From contig CAMWXD010000001.1 in NCBI GenBank assembly GCA_947178105.1, forward strand, positions 1 to 64,000: a stretch of DNA of 64,000 nucleotides, read 5' to 3'. The DNA comes from an uncultured Eubacterium sp. (GTDB lineage: Bacteria; Bacillota; Clostridia; Lachnospirales; Lachnospiraceae). Every line of letters starts with the position of its first letter. Position 1 is the stretch's first letter. Positions 51,852 to 60,314 of the stretch are shown here, piece after piece. Made by a program: the position numbers and the translations under genes. The notes below the pieces were generated by a model. That model made no database searches. It worked only from the letters and a program-made list of their open reading frames with translations, and was not told the DNA's origin.

Positions 51852-54800
51852 TCACATATTCAATTTAAAATTATGCAGCGTCTTCATAAAATCCATATAA
51901 AAAGCTTCCATCTCCTCATGCACCGGATCCAGCTCATCATAGATGCCCAGATATCCCTGGATCTTTTTTGGCATTCCCTGCTCCAGTGCTTCGACGGCTT
52001 CGCACACCTGGCTGGAGTCCTCCTCATCCATCAGCGCTTTCGTACGGCTGTCTATTTTTTCCCGAAGCGCAGCATCTAAGGTACTGTATGTCAAATACGC
52101 CTGGTAAGCGCCGGACTGTCCGTATTTCATACTGCTGTTGCATAATTCGACGCTTTTTTGCATTCCAAACTCGTCATAGCTGAATACGACCTTTTTTCCA
52201 TAGGACAGCACCCCGGTAAAAATGGCGTTAAAGAAATCGTTTTTCGTGCGCTTCTCCCTGACCGTATCCTGTGCAAGCTGCTCTAACTGCGCAATCTGGC
52301 GCTGTGCGTCCTCCCGCTTTTGCAGCTCGTCATGGACAAGCGCCTGCAATACCGGGGCAAGCAGGTAAAAATCAAGCATAACCTGTCTCTCGCTGCCGCT
52401 TACGGTATTCAGATATTCGATCCGCACAGGCTGCGCTGCCTGCATCGCATGTTCCAGCTTTTCTTTCATCGCTGCAATGGCATCCCGGATCTTTTTCGGA
52501 TTGTTTTTCCCATTTGTCTGGATACCGCCCAGCTCCTCGACCCATGCTGCCACAGAAAGCTCCTTCGTCTTTAAAATATTCCAGTTGAAAAATTCATCCT
52601 TTACGACCACGCCCGCTGCTTCGGCACGCTCAAATTCCGCGATCAGCGCCTGGCCGCGCTGTGCAAGCCGTTCCACCGGCAGGTCTATTTTAAAGCTCCA
52701 TGGAACCGGCGGCGGAAGCAGGTTCCAGTTTACGGCGCCGCGCTCAAATAAATGCCTGCCCGCCTTTTTATCCTCCTCATAGGCACGCTGCAATTCCATA
52801 ATGCCCTGATAGGCAAAGATCGGAAGCCCGCTGTAAAAGCGCATCATCGACAATTTATCCGTAATATGCGACTCTCTGACTGTAAACTCCATCTGCCTGT
52901 TAATAAAGTTTTTCGCAGCCATTTTAATTTCCGCAGCATCGTACGGCACTGTCAGATAGCTGTGCATTCCCATACTGTTTTGATACATCGGATTCTTCCA
53001 AAACAATGGCGTCGAATCTTTGCCCAGCTTATCCCGTATGATTTCCTTTTCCACAGCTTCCGCCAGCAGCGCAGGGTTTTCCACACGGAATTTTTCTTTC
53101 AGGTAATCCGTCATCGTCCTTTTCGTCGCTTTGTCAAATTCCTCCAGTATAAAGTCCGAAATTAGCTTGCGGATCTCATTTTCATCCTGGCTGATCCATG
53201 CGCTGCAATGCTCAAACAGCGTCAGCATCAGATGATATAACGTCTGCCCAAGGTCATGCTCCTTAAACTCCTGTTTCAGCCCTTCCACCACATCCGGGAT
53301 GGACAGTATTTTCCATGTATACAGATGATCCTGGACGCCCTTTTGCGACAGGACGGTTTTATTTACCTCAAACGTTTCACGCAGTGTATCCAATACCTGC
53401 ATCAGGACACGGAACAGGTTTTGGTACAGCCTGCGAAGCTGCCTTTTATATTCCTGCAACACCATATCCATACTTTTATAAAGCTCCACGCGGTAATGGT
53501 GCGCATACAGCCCTGTCAATGCCTGCAAATAGCTGTCCATCCTTGTTTTCTTATTCAGAAAATTCGTATTTTCCATTTTCAAGGCAGCGTCCTTATATTC
53601 GTCTTCCCGAAGCCTTGTCTGGCGCAGCTCGTGCTCTAACAGCTCCCCGTTCTTTTTCAGAAAACCATCCACCGCATGGATCAGGTTCTGGTTATCCCCG
53701 CCTGACAGCAGCCTGCCTGCGTAAAACGGCCCGTAGTCCATGCTTGTCACAAACGAATCAAACAGCCCCTTGTATGTCCTGCTAATTAAAGAAGTCCCAG
53801 CTTTTGGAACCGCAAATTCATCCATTGCCTCCATCATCGTTTTGGCATTTTTTTCGAGCGTCCCGATATTATCCGATAAAAATTGTTCCGCCCGCTGTTC
53901 AAACGGATGGCTGCCGCCCTGCTCATACATTTTGGCATCATATGCCTTTCCAAATACTACCGCCGGTACGCAGCCATGGGATACTTCCTTTTGCAGGTCT
54001 TCATATCCAAGCCGCATTTTTGCCAGAAACTCATCCCGTTCCTTTTCCGCAGGCACCTTGCCAAACAATTCCCGATAGCCTTCAAACAATTCGCAGCCAA
54101 GGTACGTTGCGATCTCGGTCAGCGGCATTTCCGCCACCGAAGCGCCCAAAATATTATAATCCAAAGCCGCACCGTGCTGCACACGGATGCCTTCCTTCAT
54201 GGAATTTAGGTTTGCAATATGGCTCTCCAGCGTAAATCCGCTTGTTTCCTTTGCCAGAAAGCTGATAATATAATCTGTAACGACACCCATGGCGTACTGA
54301 TAGCCGTTCTGTACACGGTTGCCGGAAGCATCCGTTGTCGAGATCAGATAGCACAAATCGACCGGGTTCATGGAAAAATCCACTTCTGCAAATCCATAAT
54401 TCATCCGAAAACTGTCTTTGTTTTTCGCAAAATTCATGCAGTAGTCCAGTTCCTGCAATGCCGCATAGCCGTTGACCTTGATATAAGCCGAGATCAGCGG
54501 GTTTTCCGAAATCACCGGAACCGACAAATTCACATCCGGCAGGAAAAAATACCCGCTCACCCTTGCCTCCTGCTTGCCGATCTGTTTTAAGATCCTGCGC
54601 ACCAGATAACAGACGTCGAGAAAAATGCCGCTGCCTGTCCCGCCGGAAAGCCCGGAACAGATATGGATATCCAGCTCCCCTGTTTTCGCCGCTGTCAGCG
54701 CCCCTTCGATCACAGACTTCATTTTTGCATACAGCGCTTCCCCTTTATCAACGAGCAGAAACCTTCCGACCTGGCGGATACCGCCCGCTCCCTTGCTCGC

Positions 54801-55193
54801 TTCGTCGATGGAAATGTTTTCATAGTCGAGCCAGTACAACTCCGGCCTTGTCTTTAAGATTTCCTTCGCCTCAAACGTACTTTTGATCGAGCTATTGGAA
54901 AGCGGGAAAAATTCTGTATTTTTATCGATATCCGTCATAGCCGCAGACGGCGCGACCTGTGAATCATCCGCATCAATAATCAGATAGCGGACTGCCTCAT
55001 ATCTTGGGATGACCGCATCCGCATCGTCCGGGCGTAGCTGCTTATAGATCTCCTGTTTTAATTTGATGACCGCATCGGCTCCGGTTCCGCCTAGCCCGAT
55101 GATCACAGATGCCCCGTCCTGCCTGTCCGACTGCCTGCCGCGGTCTACAATCCCGCCGCCGGCATCAATCAGAAGCTGTCCATATGTCGCCAT
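51852..55193 (-). CDS. Tubulin-like (Tubulin_2 / FtsZ-superfamily) protein, very large
   Basis: 1113 residues from the ATG after AAGGAAG. The N-terminal GTP-binding domain has GLGGTGADAV (33-42), DADDSQVAPSAA, the GAGGIRQVGR segment (136-145) and the tubulin signature SGLSGGTGSG (180-189), the T4-type glycine loop. From about residue 420 the protein is mainly long helices with coiled-coil tendency and no membrane segment. This size, with a very long helical tail, matches the tubulin-like proteins found with vWA and GTPase genes rather than FtsZ. It may polymerise or form a cytoplasmic platform. GTP binding is well supported, polymerisation is not shown. Confidence 0.88.
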   Translation of the reverse strand: MATYGQLLIDAGGGIVDRGRQSDRQDGASVIIGLGGTGADAVIKLKQEIYKQLRPDDADAVIPRYEAVRYLIIDADDSQVAPSAAMTDIDKNTEFFPLSNSSIKSTFEAKEILKTRPELYWLDYENISIDEASKGAGGIRQVGRFLLVDKGEALYAKMKSVIEGALTAAKTGELDIHICSGLSGGTGSGIFLDVCYLVRRILKQIGKQEARVSGYFFLPDVNLSVPVISENPLISAYIKVNGYAALQELDYCMNFAKNKDSFRMNYGFAEVDFSMNPVDLCYLISTTDASGNRVQNGYQYAMGVVTDYIISFLAKETSGFTLESHIANLNSMKEGIRVQHGAALDYNILGASVAEMPLTEIATYLGCELFEGYRELFGKVPAEKERDEFLAKMRLGYEDLQKEVSHGCVPAVVFGKAYDAKMYEQGGSHPFEQRAEQFLSDNIGTLEKNAKTMMEAMDEFAVPKAGTSLISRTYKGLFDSFVTSMDYGPFYAGRLLSGGDNQNLIHAVDGFLKKNGELLEHELRQTRLREDEYKDAALKMENTNFLNKKTRMDSYLQALTGLYAHHYRVELYKSMDMVLQEYKRQLRRLYQNLFRVLMQVLDTLRETFEVNKTVLSQKGVQDHLYTWKILSIPDVVEGLKQEFKEHDLGQTLYHLMLTLFEHCSAWISQDENEIRKLISDFILEEFDKATKRTMTDYLKEKFRVENPALLAEAVEKEIIRDKLGKDSTPLFWKNPMYQNSMGMHSYLTVPYDAAEIKMAAKNFINRQMEFTVRESHITDKLSMMRFYSGLPIFAYQGIMELQRAYEEDKKAGRHLFERGAVNWNLLPPPVPWSFKIDLPVERLAQRGQALIAEFERAEAAGVVVKDEFFNWNILKTKELSVAAWVEELGGIQTNGKNNPKKIRDAIAAMKEKLEHAMQAAQPVRIEYLNTVSGSERQVMLDFYLLAPVLQALVHDELQKREDAQRQIAQLEQLAQDTVREKRTKNDFFNAIFTGVLSYGKKVVFSYDEFGMQKSVELCNSSMKYGQSGAYQAYLTYSTLDAALREKIDSRTKALMDEEDSSQVCEAVEALEQGMPKKIQGYLGIYDELDPVHEEMEAFYMDFMKTLHNFKLNM

Positions 55194-55239
55194 AGTCACT
55201 CTTCCTTTCTTCTATCCTTTTGCTATCCTTTTATTTTTG

Positions 55240-57276
55240 CTAATAAGGCATGTAAGAAATCCGAATCCCGTTCGCAAAATCCATATCGCTGCTGATATTG
55301 ACCTCCATCCCAGCACGCACACAGACCTTCTTTTTCTTCTGCCCGCCGCCCTGGTCGGAATAAACCCCTTCTGCGGAAACAAAATAAATACAATCCTTTT
55401 TTTCTCCGGCATTTATATAGCATTTTTCCAGCAAAAGCCCAACATCCTGGGACGGATGCACATACCGCGACAGCACCATCCTGCCTTTATCCCCGTCAAA
55501 TGTAACCGGCGGGTCTGTCCCCTCCTCGCCATAGGTCAGAACCTGCACCGTCCCGCGCACAACCGTGGCATACGACCGCAGTACCGGGAACAGCACGATC
55601 AGAGCTGCAAGCAATACAAGCAGTACTGCGGCAAGCAGCAAATAACCTGTAATCGAAGCCGTATGGATCTGCACCTGCACCTGCGTAACAGCACCCGCCT
55701 CGTCTGTCGCTGCAACCGTCAGCTCCCCATTGCCGCACTTTTTTATTTTGATATTCAGCTCGGCGTCATCTTCAAGATAGACGTCATCCTGTGCAAACGC
55801 AGAATCTACGATCTGAAAATGCAGCCCGCTGTCCCCGTCCTCCGCATCCGAAGCATATGCATTCAAATCCAGCTTCAGCAGGCTCGCGGAAAACAAATGG
55901 ATCTTTTTATCCACCACAACAGGATCTTGCGTCCACACCGGGGCTGTATTTGTCTTTTGCAGCGTTACGGCGTTGGATTTTACTCTTATACCGTCGATCT
56001 CGCAAAACGCCTGCACTTTGTATTTTCCATAGCCCTCTGTCTCATACTGCCCCAGGCTGCTTTCTGCATCCGCTGACATATCCAGCTTTTCTGTCTCCCC
56101 AGACGCTTTGTCCGTCACCGTGATCCAAAACGGATACTTTTGATAAACTTCCGCATCGGATACTGCCGCTCCTTCATTCCACACCTGTGCAGACAGCTCC
56201 CAGGAAGCCTTTTGCCCTTCCGACTGCGTTTCTGCTGCCTCCAGCAGCATAGACAGGTCTGTATTGTACACCATGTCGATTTTGACCTGGTCTCTGCGTG
56301 CTCCCCGCACAACCAGCTCCCAGTCCCCAGGCTGCGGATGTTCGATTTTGATAACGGTAAACGTCTTTGCCCTGATTGCCATATCATCCAGCTCCGCCCT
56401 CGTATATCCATAGCCCTTCGGCGAAAAAAGGCTGTAAGACGTATCCGCATTCAGCGTATTGATAATAATATTCGCTTCTTTCACGCCGATAACCGGAATC
56501 GAAAAAGGCACCTTTAACTCCCCGCTCGCCGGAATCTTCGTATCCACCAGGTTCGTCGTCTTTGTCGAATAAATGATATTATAAAACTGGTTAAACACAT
56601 CCTTTAGATCCTGCGCCCGCTTCACCTCAACGCAAGTCCCGCCTGTCGCATCTGAAATCTCCAAAAGCTCCTCCAGCCTTGCCTTGCCGTTGGCATTTAA
56701 GCAGACCGAATGGATATTAATTTCCTTTTCCCGCGCATAATCGATCGCCGCAGCCTTTCTGTGCTCAGATTCCTCCAGCTTTTTGCCGGACTTGTCCTTT
56801 GGCAGGTCTGTATTGCCGTCAGAAAGCAGGATCATTGCCGACGGCAGATCCGGGTTTCCAGACTCCTTTAACATCCGCACTGCCGTCAGGATTGCGCTGC
56901 CGATATCGGTATCTCCATTGCTGGCCGCGTCTTTCACCTCCTGGGACAGCTCGTTCTTTGCCGCCCTGCCCTGAATCGGGACAATCTCCCGCTTTAAAAT
57001 AATGCCGTCGTCAAACACGACCGCTCCCATATAATTGCCGGACTCCGTTGACAATCCCAAAAACAGCTCCAGCGCCTCAAACCGAAGCTTCTCTTTATCC
57101 GTCGTATACATAGAACCGCTGCCATCGAGCACAAATACAACATTCATATTGTTGGCAGCGCTGCCCGCCGCATATGCCGTTTTGATTGGAAGCTTAAATG
57201 AAAGCCCATACGCAATCCCAATCAGGCATACGAAAACAGCAAACAGCAGATACACTGCATTTTTCACTTTTTTCAT
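55240..57276 (-). CDS. Exported/membrane vWA-domain protein with cytoplasmic tail
   Basis: 678 residues. A signal-anchor at about 7-26 is followed by a vWA domain (about 44-235) with intact MIDAS DGSGS (51-55), the Thr in NGDTDIGSAI, and the Asp in ILLSDGNTDL. Then come three Ig/cadherin-like beta modules (about 240-540), a strong membrane segment (about 545-567, LLLAAVLLVLLAALIVLF) and a C-terminal cytoplasmic beta domain of about 105 residues with an FHA-like pattern. So the sensor part faces outside and the tail faces the tubulin/GTPase proteins. It is the largest envelope-spanning element of the operon. Confidence 0.85.
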   Translation of the reverse strand: MKKVKNAVYLLFAVFVCLIGIAYGLSFKLPIKTAYAAGSAANNMNVVFVLDGSGSMYTTDKEKLRFEALELFLGLSTESGNYMGAVVFDDGIILKREIVPIQGRAAKNELSQEVKDAASNGDTDIGSAILTAVRMLKESGNPDLPSAMILLSDGNTDLPKDKSGKKLEESEHRKAAAIDYAREKEINIHSVCLNANGKARLEELLEISDATGGTCVEVKRAQDLKDVFNQFYNIIYSTKTTNLVDTKIPASGELKVPFSIPVIGVKEANIIINTLNADTSYSLFSPKGYGYTRAELDDMAIRAKTFTVIKIEHPQPGDWELVVRGARRDQVKIDMVYNTDLSMLLEAAETQSEGQKASWELSAQVWNEGAAVSDAEVYQKYPFWITVTDKASGETEKLDMSADAESSLGQYETEGYGKYKVQAFCEIDGIRVKSNAVTLQKTNTAPVWTQDPVVVDKKIHLFSASLLKLDLNAYASDAEDGDSGLHFQIVDSAFAQDDVYLEDDAELNIKIKKCGNGELTVAATDEAGAVTQVQVQIHTASITGYLLLAAVLLVLLAALIVLFPVLRSYATVVRGTVQVLTYGEEGTDPPVTFDGDKGRMVLSRYVHPSQDVGLLLEKCYINAGEKKDCIYFVSAEGVYSDQGGGQKKKKVCVRAGMEVNISSDMDFANGIRISYMPY

Positions 57277-57349
57277 ATTCTGTCACATCCCTTTCACCAA
57301 ATCATCCTGCACCCAAATATCCCTCATACATCCAAAGGCATTGCCCCTG

Positions 57350-57592
57350 CTACTGCTCATACAGTATCCCTGCTTCCGCCTCCTGCGATGCGCCGCCCGG
57401 CAACGGTTCTTTTTGGTATTTCTCCTGCCGAAGCAGCAGGCCGCACAGAATTGCAGCAACACATAGCGCCAGCAGCACGGTATCGATCACAAGCGTAGCC
57501 GCTTTGGATGCCGCCTTTTTTCCAAATGCCAGCCATATAAAAAACAACAGTGCCAGAAGGCACCCAATCACAAGTAAACTGATTTCTGTCAT
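57350..57592 (-). CDS. Small two-helix membrane protein heading the operon
   Basis: 80 residues from the ATG preceded by GGTGAAAG. Two hydrophobic segments (about 4-23 and 34-54: LLVIGCLLALLFFIWLAF and TLVIDTVLLALCVAAILCG) are separated by GKKAASKA, and a hydrophilic acidic tail follows. It is the first gene after the promoter at 57635-57663, with 73 bases to the vWA gene. No family recognised; probably a membrane subunit of the machine. Confidence 0.65.
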   Translation of the reverse strand: MTEISLLVIGCLLALLFFIWLAFGKKAASKAATLVIDTVLLALCVAAILCGLLLRQEKYQKEPLPGGASQEAEAGILYEQ

Positions 57593-57634
57593 AACTTTCA
57601 CCACGATTCTATTTTTTGTAGGCAGTTTTTTATA

Positions 57635-57663
57635 ATAATAGCATAATTGATAGGTAAAGTAAA
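57635..57663 (-). promoter_or_regulatory. Sigma-70-type promoter of the tubulin/GTPase operon
   Basis: On the minus strand TTTACT (57663-57658), a 17-base spacer and TATTAT (57640-57635), about 43 bases upstream of the first start codon. The match to consensus is 4-5 of 6 in both hexamers with ideal spacing. Confidence 0.6.
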
Positions 57664-57718
57664 TAAAAGTGCGGAATAAAAGAAAATCTTAAAAAATCCT
57701 TAAGATCGTTTCTATTAC

Positions 57719-57973
57719 TGCAAATGGGACAGCGTTACTTACAGTGCTGTTTGTGCAAATTGTATATGTACGTCATTCCAAAATCATGGTAAAATTATTG
57801 AGGATTACCCTGACCATTGGCTAAATCCAGCATGTTTAATTTTCAGCTATACGATAAGCAATAAGATTATTCACGTAGTTGTTGGATTAGATGATTATGT
57901 ACATATAATAACAGCATACTTTCCAGACTCATCAAAATTTGAGTCAGACATGAAAACCAGAAAGGGGTGTTGA
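57719..57973 (+). pseudogene. DUF4258 toxin-like gene relic
   Basis: On the plus strand the C-terminal part is intact: GKIIEDYPDHWLNPACLIF, then HVVVGLDDYVHIITAYFPD and ESDMKTRK, which is the DUF4258 pattern (a RelE-like mRNA-interferase candidate). The N-terminal part has no ATG in frame and no recognisable DUF4258 beginning, so it has degenerated. It overlaps the next relic by TGATG, the typical coupling of DUF4258/YgiT pairs. Confidence 0.65.
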
Positions 57974-58123
57974 TGATGTGTTTTTATTGTAAAGGTGAAA
58001 TGCAGTCAATGTGGAGAAATCGAATACGCAGACGATGTAATGAAGCGCTTGGAAAATATCGTAAATCGTGCTAAAGCACTTATGCAGGATGTTTCTGTTA
58101 TGGATTACTCTAAAGTTGCCTAA
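57973..58123 (+). pseudogene. YgiT/MqsA-type zinc-finger antitoxin relic (internal deletion)
   Basis: It starts M-M-C-F-Y-C-K-G-E, the first CxxC of YgiT-type zinc fingers. After a frame change at about 57998 it continues K-C-S-Q-C-G-E-I-E-Y-A-D-D-V-M, the second CxxC and the following helix, ending ...VMDYSKVA. The roughly 20 residues normally between the two CxxC motifs are missing, so a deletion has fused and shifted the frames. Its stop overlaps the convergent phosphodiesterase gene. Confidence 0.7.
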
Positions 58124-58923
58124 TTCCATTCGGATCTAAGCAGTGCTGCAGCGGCTTGGATCCGCAGTGCCAATGTGCCTTGTAAGTTCTGCTGCACCAT
58201 CACTTTAACAAGCACCGGAACATTTGTCACGATCCCGTCCGCCCCTATTTCCTGCACTTCTTTGATCTGCTGCGGCGTATTCACCGTCCAGACAAACGCC
58301 TGGCTGCCCAGCGCATGGACTGATTCTACCGCCTGCGCGTTTACCGTATCCACAAAAAATCCATAAAACTCCGCCGGATACTGCAAAGGAATGTCCGGCT
58401 CTGCCGTAACGGTATTGTACAGCACCTGTACCTGCGGATCCAGCTCCTTGATCTGCTGCAAATATTCATAACGAAAAGAAGCAAATACACATCGATTTTC
58501 CATACCTTCCTCCTTTGCCGTCTCGTACACAGCTTTTGCAAATCCTTCTGTATCCCCAAGATCCTTAAGCTCCAGATAAATACGCACGCCCGTATCCGGC
58601 TGGCTCTCCCAGTCGCGCACGAGTGCAAGCACCTGGCGCAGCGTCGGGATCTTTTCTCCTGCAAAAGAATCCGCAAACCACTTCCCTGCATCCATCGCAC
58701 ACAGCTCTTCGTACGTATAGTCTGCAACCGTCCCTTCACATCCAGTAATCCGCGCCAAGTCATCATCATGAAAAACTACGACTTCGCCGTCCTTTGTCAA
58801 CTGCACATCTGTCTCAATATAATCCACGCCGACTGTAAGCGCCCCTAAAAAAGCCATCATTGTATTTTCCGGAAACGCGGCGGAATACCCCCTGTGGGCA
58901 ATAATCTGTATCCGCTCCTCCAT
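58120..58923 (-). CDS. Glycerophosphodiester phosphodiesterase (GDPD)
   Basis: 267 residues from the ATG in GGAATGGAGG. Motifs are IIAHRGYSAAFPENT, ETDVQLTKDGEVVVFHDDDL (both metal-site histidines and E-x-D) and IYLELK. It hydrolyses glycerophosphodiesters to glycerol-3-phosphate and an alcohol, from lipid or teichoic-acid turnover. No signal peptide, so cytoplasmic. It starts inside the 3' end of the PAP2 gene; the upstream in-frame extension reads through a G7 tract. Confidence 0.9.
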   Translation of the reverse strand: MEERIQIIAHRGYSAAFPENTMMAFLGALTVGVDYIETDVQLTKDGEVVVFHDDDLARITGCEGTVADYTYEELCAMDAGKWFADSFAGEKIPTLRQVLALVRDWESQPDTGVRIYLELKDLGDTEGFAKAVYETAKEEGMENRCVFASFRYEYLQQIKELDPQVQVLYNTVTAEPDIPLQYPAEFYGFFVDTVNAQAVESVHALGSQAFVWTVNTPQQIKEVQEIGADGIVTNVPVLVKVMVQQNLQGTLALRIQAAAALLRSEWN

Positions 58924-59992
58924 TCCGCAGATACCCCCCCACAGAATTTTGCGCATATTCACCTGCCTGGCCGCGCTGCGCCCAGACAGCCGAAAACACC
59001 AGCACCGCACTCAAAAAAATCCCGGCTGCACCGGCTCCAAGCTTGCCCGCCTTTCTCCTGCCTTCCTGTGTATGCTGCCCTTCCAGCCTACTGAAACAAT
59101 ACGGATAAACAGCCATTACAAAAAAAGTAAAGAAAAACATCGCAAAAAATCCAGCGTATTTTCCTTCCATCACAAGCCCCAGCACAGGCGAGGATGTCTT
59201 AAGCAAAAACAGCGCCAGCGCGCCGCCCGCCAAAAATCGTACGCTCCTTTGCTCTATTGTCCCTGACGTCTCAAACTGCACCAGCCTCCGCTCCACGAGC
59301 CAGCCGATAACCAGCCCCATCCCGGCTCCCGCATTCGGAATGCAGCCAACCCGCAGCATCGGCAGAAAGCAAAACAGGCACCCGGCCGCACAGACAGGCA
59401 GGTCTGCACGCGGATGCTGCTCCACCCAGCCTAAGAGCCTTTCCACAACCCACATAAATCCAAGCCCAAACAACAGCGCCATCCCTACATCCTGCGGTGT
59501 ATGCACCCCGAGATAATTTCTGGAAAACAAAATAAGCGCCGTCAAAATCCATAAAAGCACGCCCAGCCATTTCAAATTTTGGCTCTGTCTCCTGCTTTTT
59601 GGATCCTGCCCATCATGTCGGTTTCCGTTTTTCCAGGCACAGCTTCCTGCCGTCCCCCATGTCGCAACTGCGCGTGCCGTATGCCCACTCGGAAATGAAT
59701 ATCCAGTTGCCGCAGGTACCGCAGCCTCCACCGGATGAATCCGCTCGTCCCGCACCCACGGGCGTTCTATTTTACATACTGCCTTTAAAAACTGGCTCCA
59801 TGTACATGCAAGCGCCGTATTCCATCCCATATGTTGTCCGGTACGCTTATCCACACACCAGTAGATACCCGCAAGCAGCAAAAACGTGGGGACAGATTCT
59901 GCCATTGCTGTGATTTCCAGCATATACGAATCAAAAACCCCACCAAACACTTCTCTTAAATTTTGTAATAACAGCAAATATGTCAGATCCAT
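58814..59992 (-). CDS. PAP2-family membrane phosphatase
   Basis: 392 residues from the ATG after GGAAAGGG. The PAP2 motifs are present: KIERPW (K-x-x-x-RP type), SFPSGHTARA and SRNYLGVHTPQD, with six or more membrane segments after about residue 145 and two before. It probably removes phosphate from undecaprenyl-diphosphate or a lipid phosphate. The last about 35 residues, beyond the G7 tract at 58934-58940, overlap the phosphodiesterase gene and look non-native (GGYLRNGGADTDYC...). The true C-terminus may differ by a frame change in that tract. Confidence 0.85.
   Translation of the reverse strand: MDLTYLLLLQNLREVFGGVFDSYMLEITAMAESVPTFLLLAGIYWCVDKRTGQHMGWNTALACTWSQFLKAVCKIERPWVRDERIHPVEAAVPAATGYSFPSGHTARAVATWGTAGSCAWKNGNRHDGQDPKSRRQSQNLKWLGVLLWILTALILFSRNYLGVHTPQDVGMALLFGLGFMWVVERLLGWVEQHPRADLPVCAAGCLFCFLPMLRVGCIPNAGAGMGLVIGWLVERRLVQFETSGTIEQRSVRFLAGGALALFLLKTSSPVLGLVMEGKYAGFFAMFFFTFFVMAVYPYCFSRLEGQHTQEGRRKAGKLGAGAAGIFLSAVLVFSAVWAQRGQAGEYAQNSVGGYLRNGGADTDYCPQGVFRRVSGKYNDGFFRGAYSRRGLY
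58934..58940. repeat. Homopolymer G7 at the PAP2-GDPD junction
   Basis: Seven C on the plus strand. With six G the PAP2 frame would run directly into the GDPD frame and fuse the two enzymes. With seven it gives overlapping separate genes. Confidence 0.5.
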
Positions 59993-60062
59993 GGTATCCC
60001 TTTCCGATTCCCTCCATAGCACAGGACGCCTCTAAGACAACTGTTTTCCACAATGCGGGCAT

Positions 60063-60229
60063 CTATAAAAAAAGCGCCATAAAAATAATAGTTCCAACAA
60101 GTACAATCAATCCAGTCATTAAGACAATGATGCCCACGTTCGTACCAATGCAAATACCCAGAACGACCACCCTAAAATAGAAAACATAATTGATAACTTT
60201 GTCACGATTGAAAGAGGGATCGATTTCAT
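60063..60229 (-). pseudogene. Small two-helix membrane protein, frameshifted next to its start
   Basis: A strong GGGAGGA lies 8 bases before the ATG at 60229. The ATG frame gives only 36 residues (MKSIPLSIVTKLSIMF...). The frame one base away encodes IDPSFNRDKVINYVFYFRVV, then two convincing membrane segments to 60063. Adding one A to the AAA after the ATG would give M-K-I-D-P-S-F-N-R-D-K, a normal start for the longer frame. So an A-tract contraction is likely. The product is unknown. It has its own promoter and palindrome upstream. Confidence 0.55.
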
Positions 60230-60261
60230 ATTTAATTCCTCCCTGATACAGCACAAATTTG

Positions 60262-60274
60262 AGAACTTAGTTCT
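60262..60274. promoter_or_regulatory. 13-bp perfect palindrome, candidate operator
   Basis: AGAACTTAGTTCT (arms AGAACT/AGTTCT around one base) lies just downstream of the -10 of the promoter, where a repressor would block transcription. Confidence 0.5.
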
Positions 60275-60278
60275 TTTT

Positions 60279-60308
60279 ATTATAGCATACGACAGGCTGT
60301 GTTTGCAA
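60279..60308 (-). promoter_or_regulatory. Promoter with extended -10 for the small membrane gene and PAP2/GDPD
   Basis: Minus strand: TTGCAA (60308-60303), 18 bases, then TATGC-TATAAT (-10 at 60284-60279) with the TGn extension. It is about 50 bases upstream of the ribosome site at 60237-60243 and probably drives the small gene and the two phosphatase genes behind it. Confidence 0.7.
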
Positions 60309-60314
60309 CCTAAA

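Noticed and set aside
57944-58129. Minus-strand 61-codon frame opposite the antitoxin relic
   Set aside because: It is antisense to the recognisable DUF4258/YgiT sequence and has no ribosome site.
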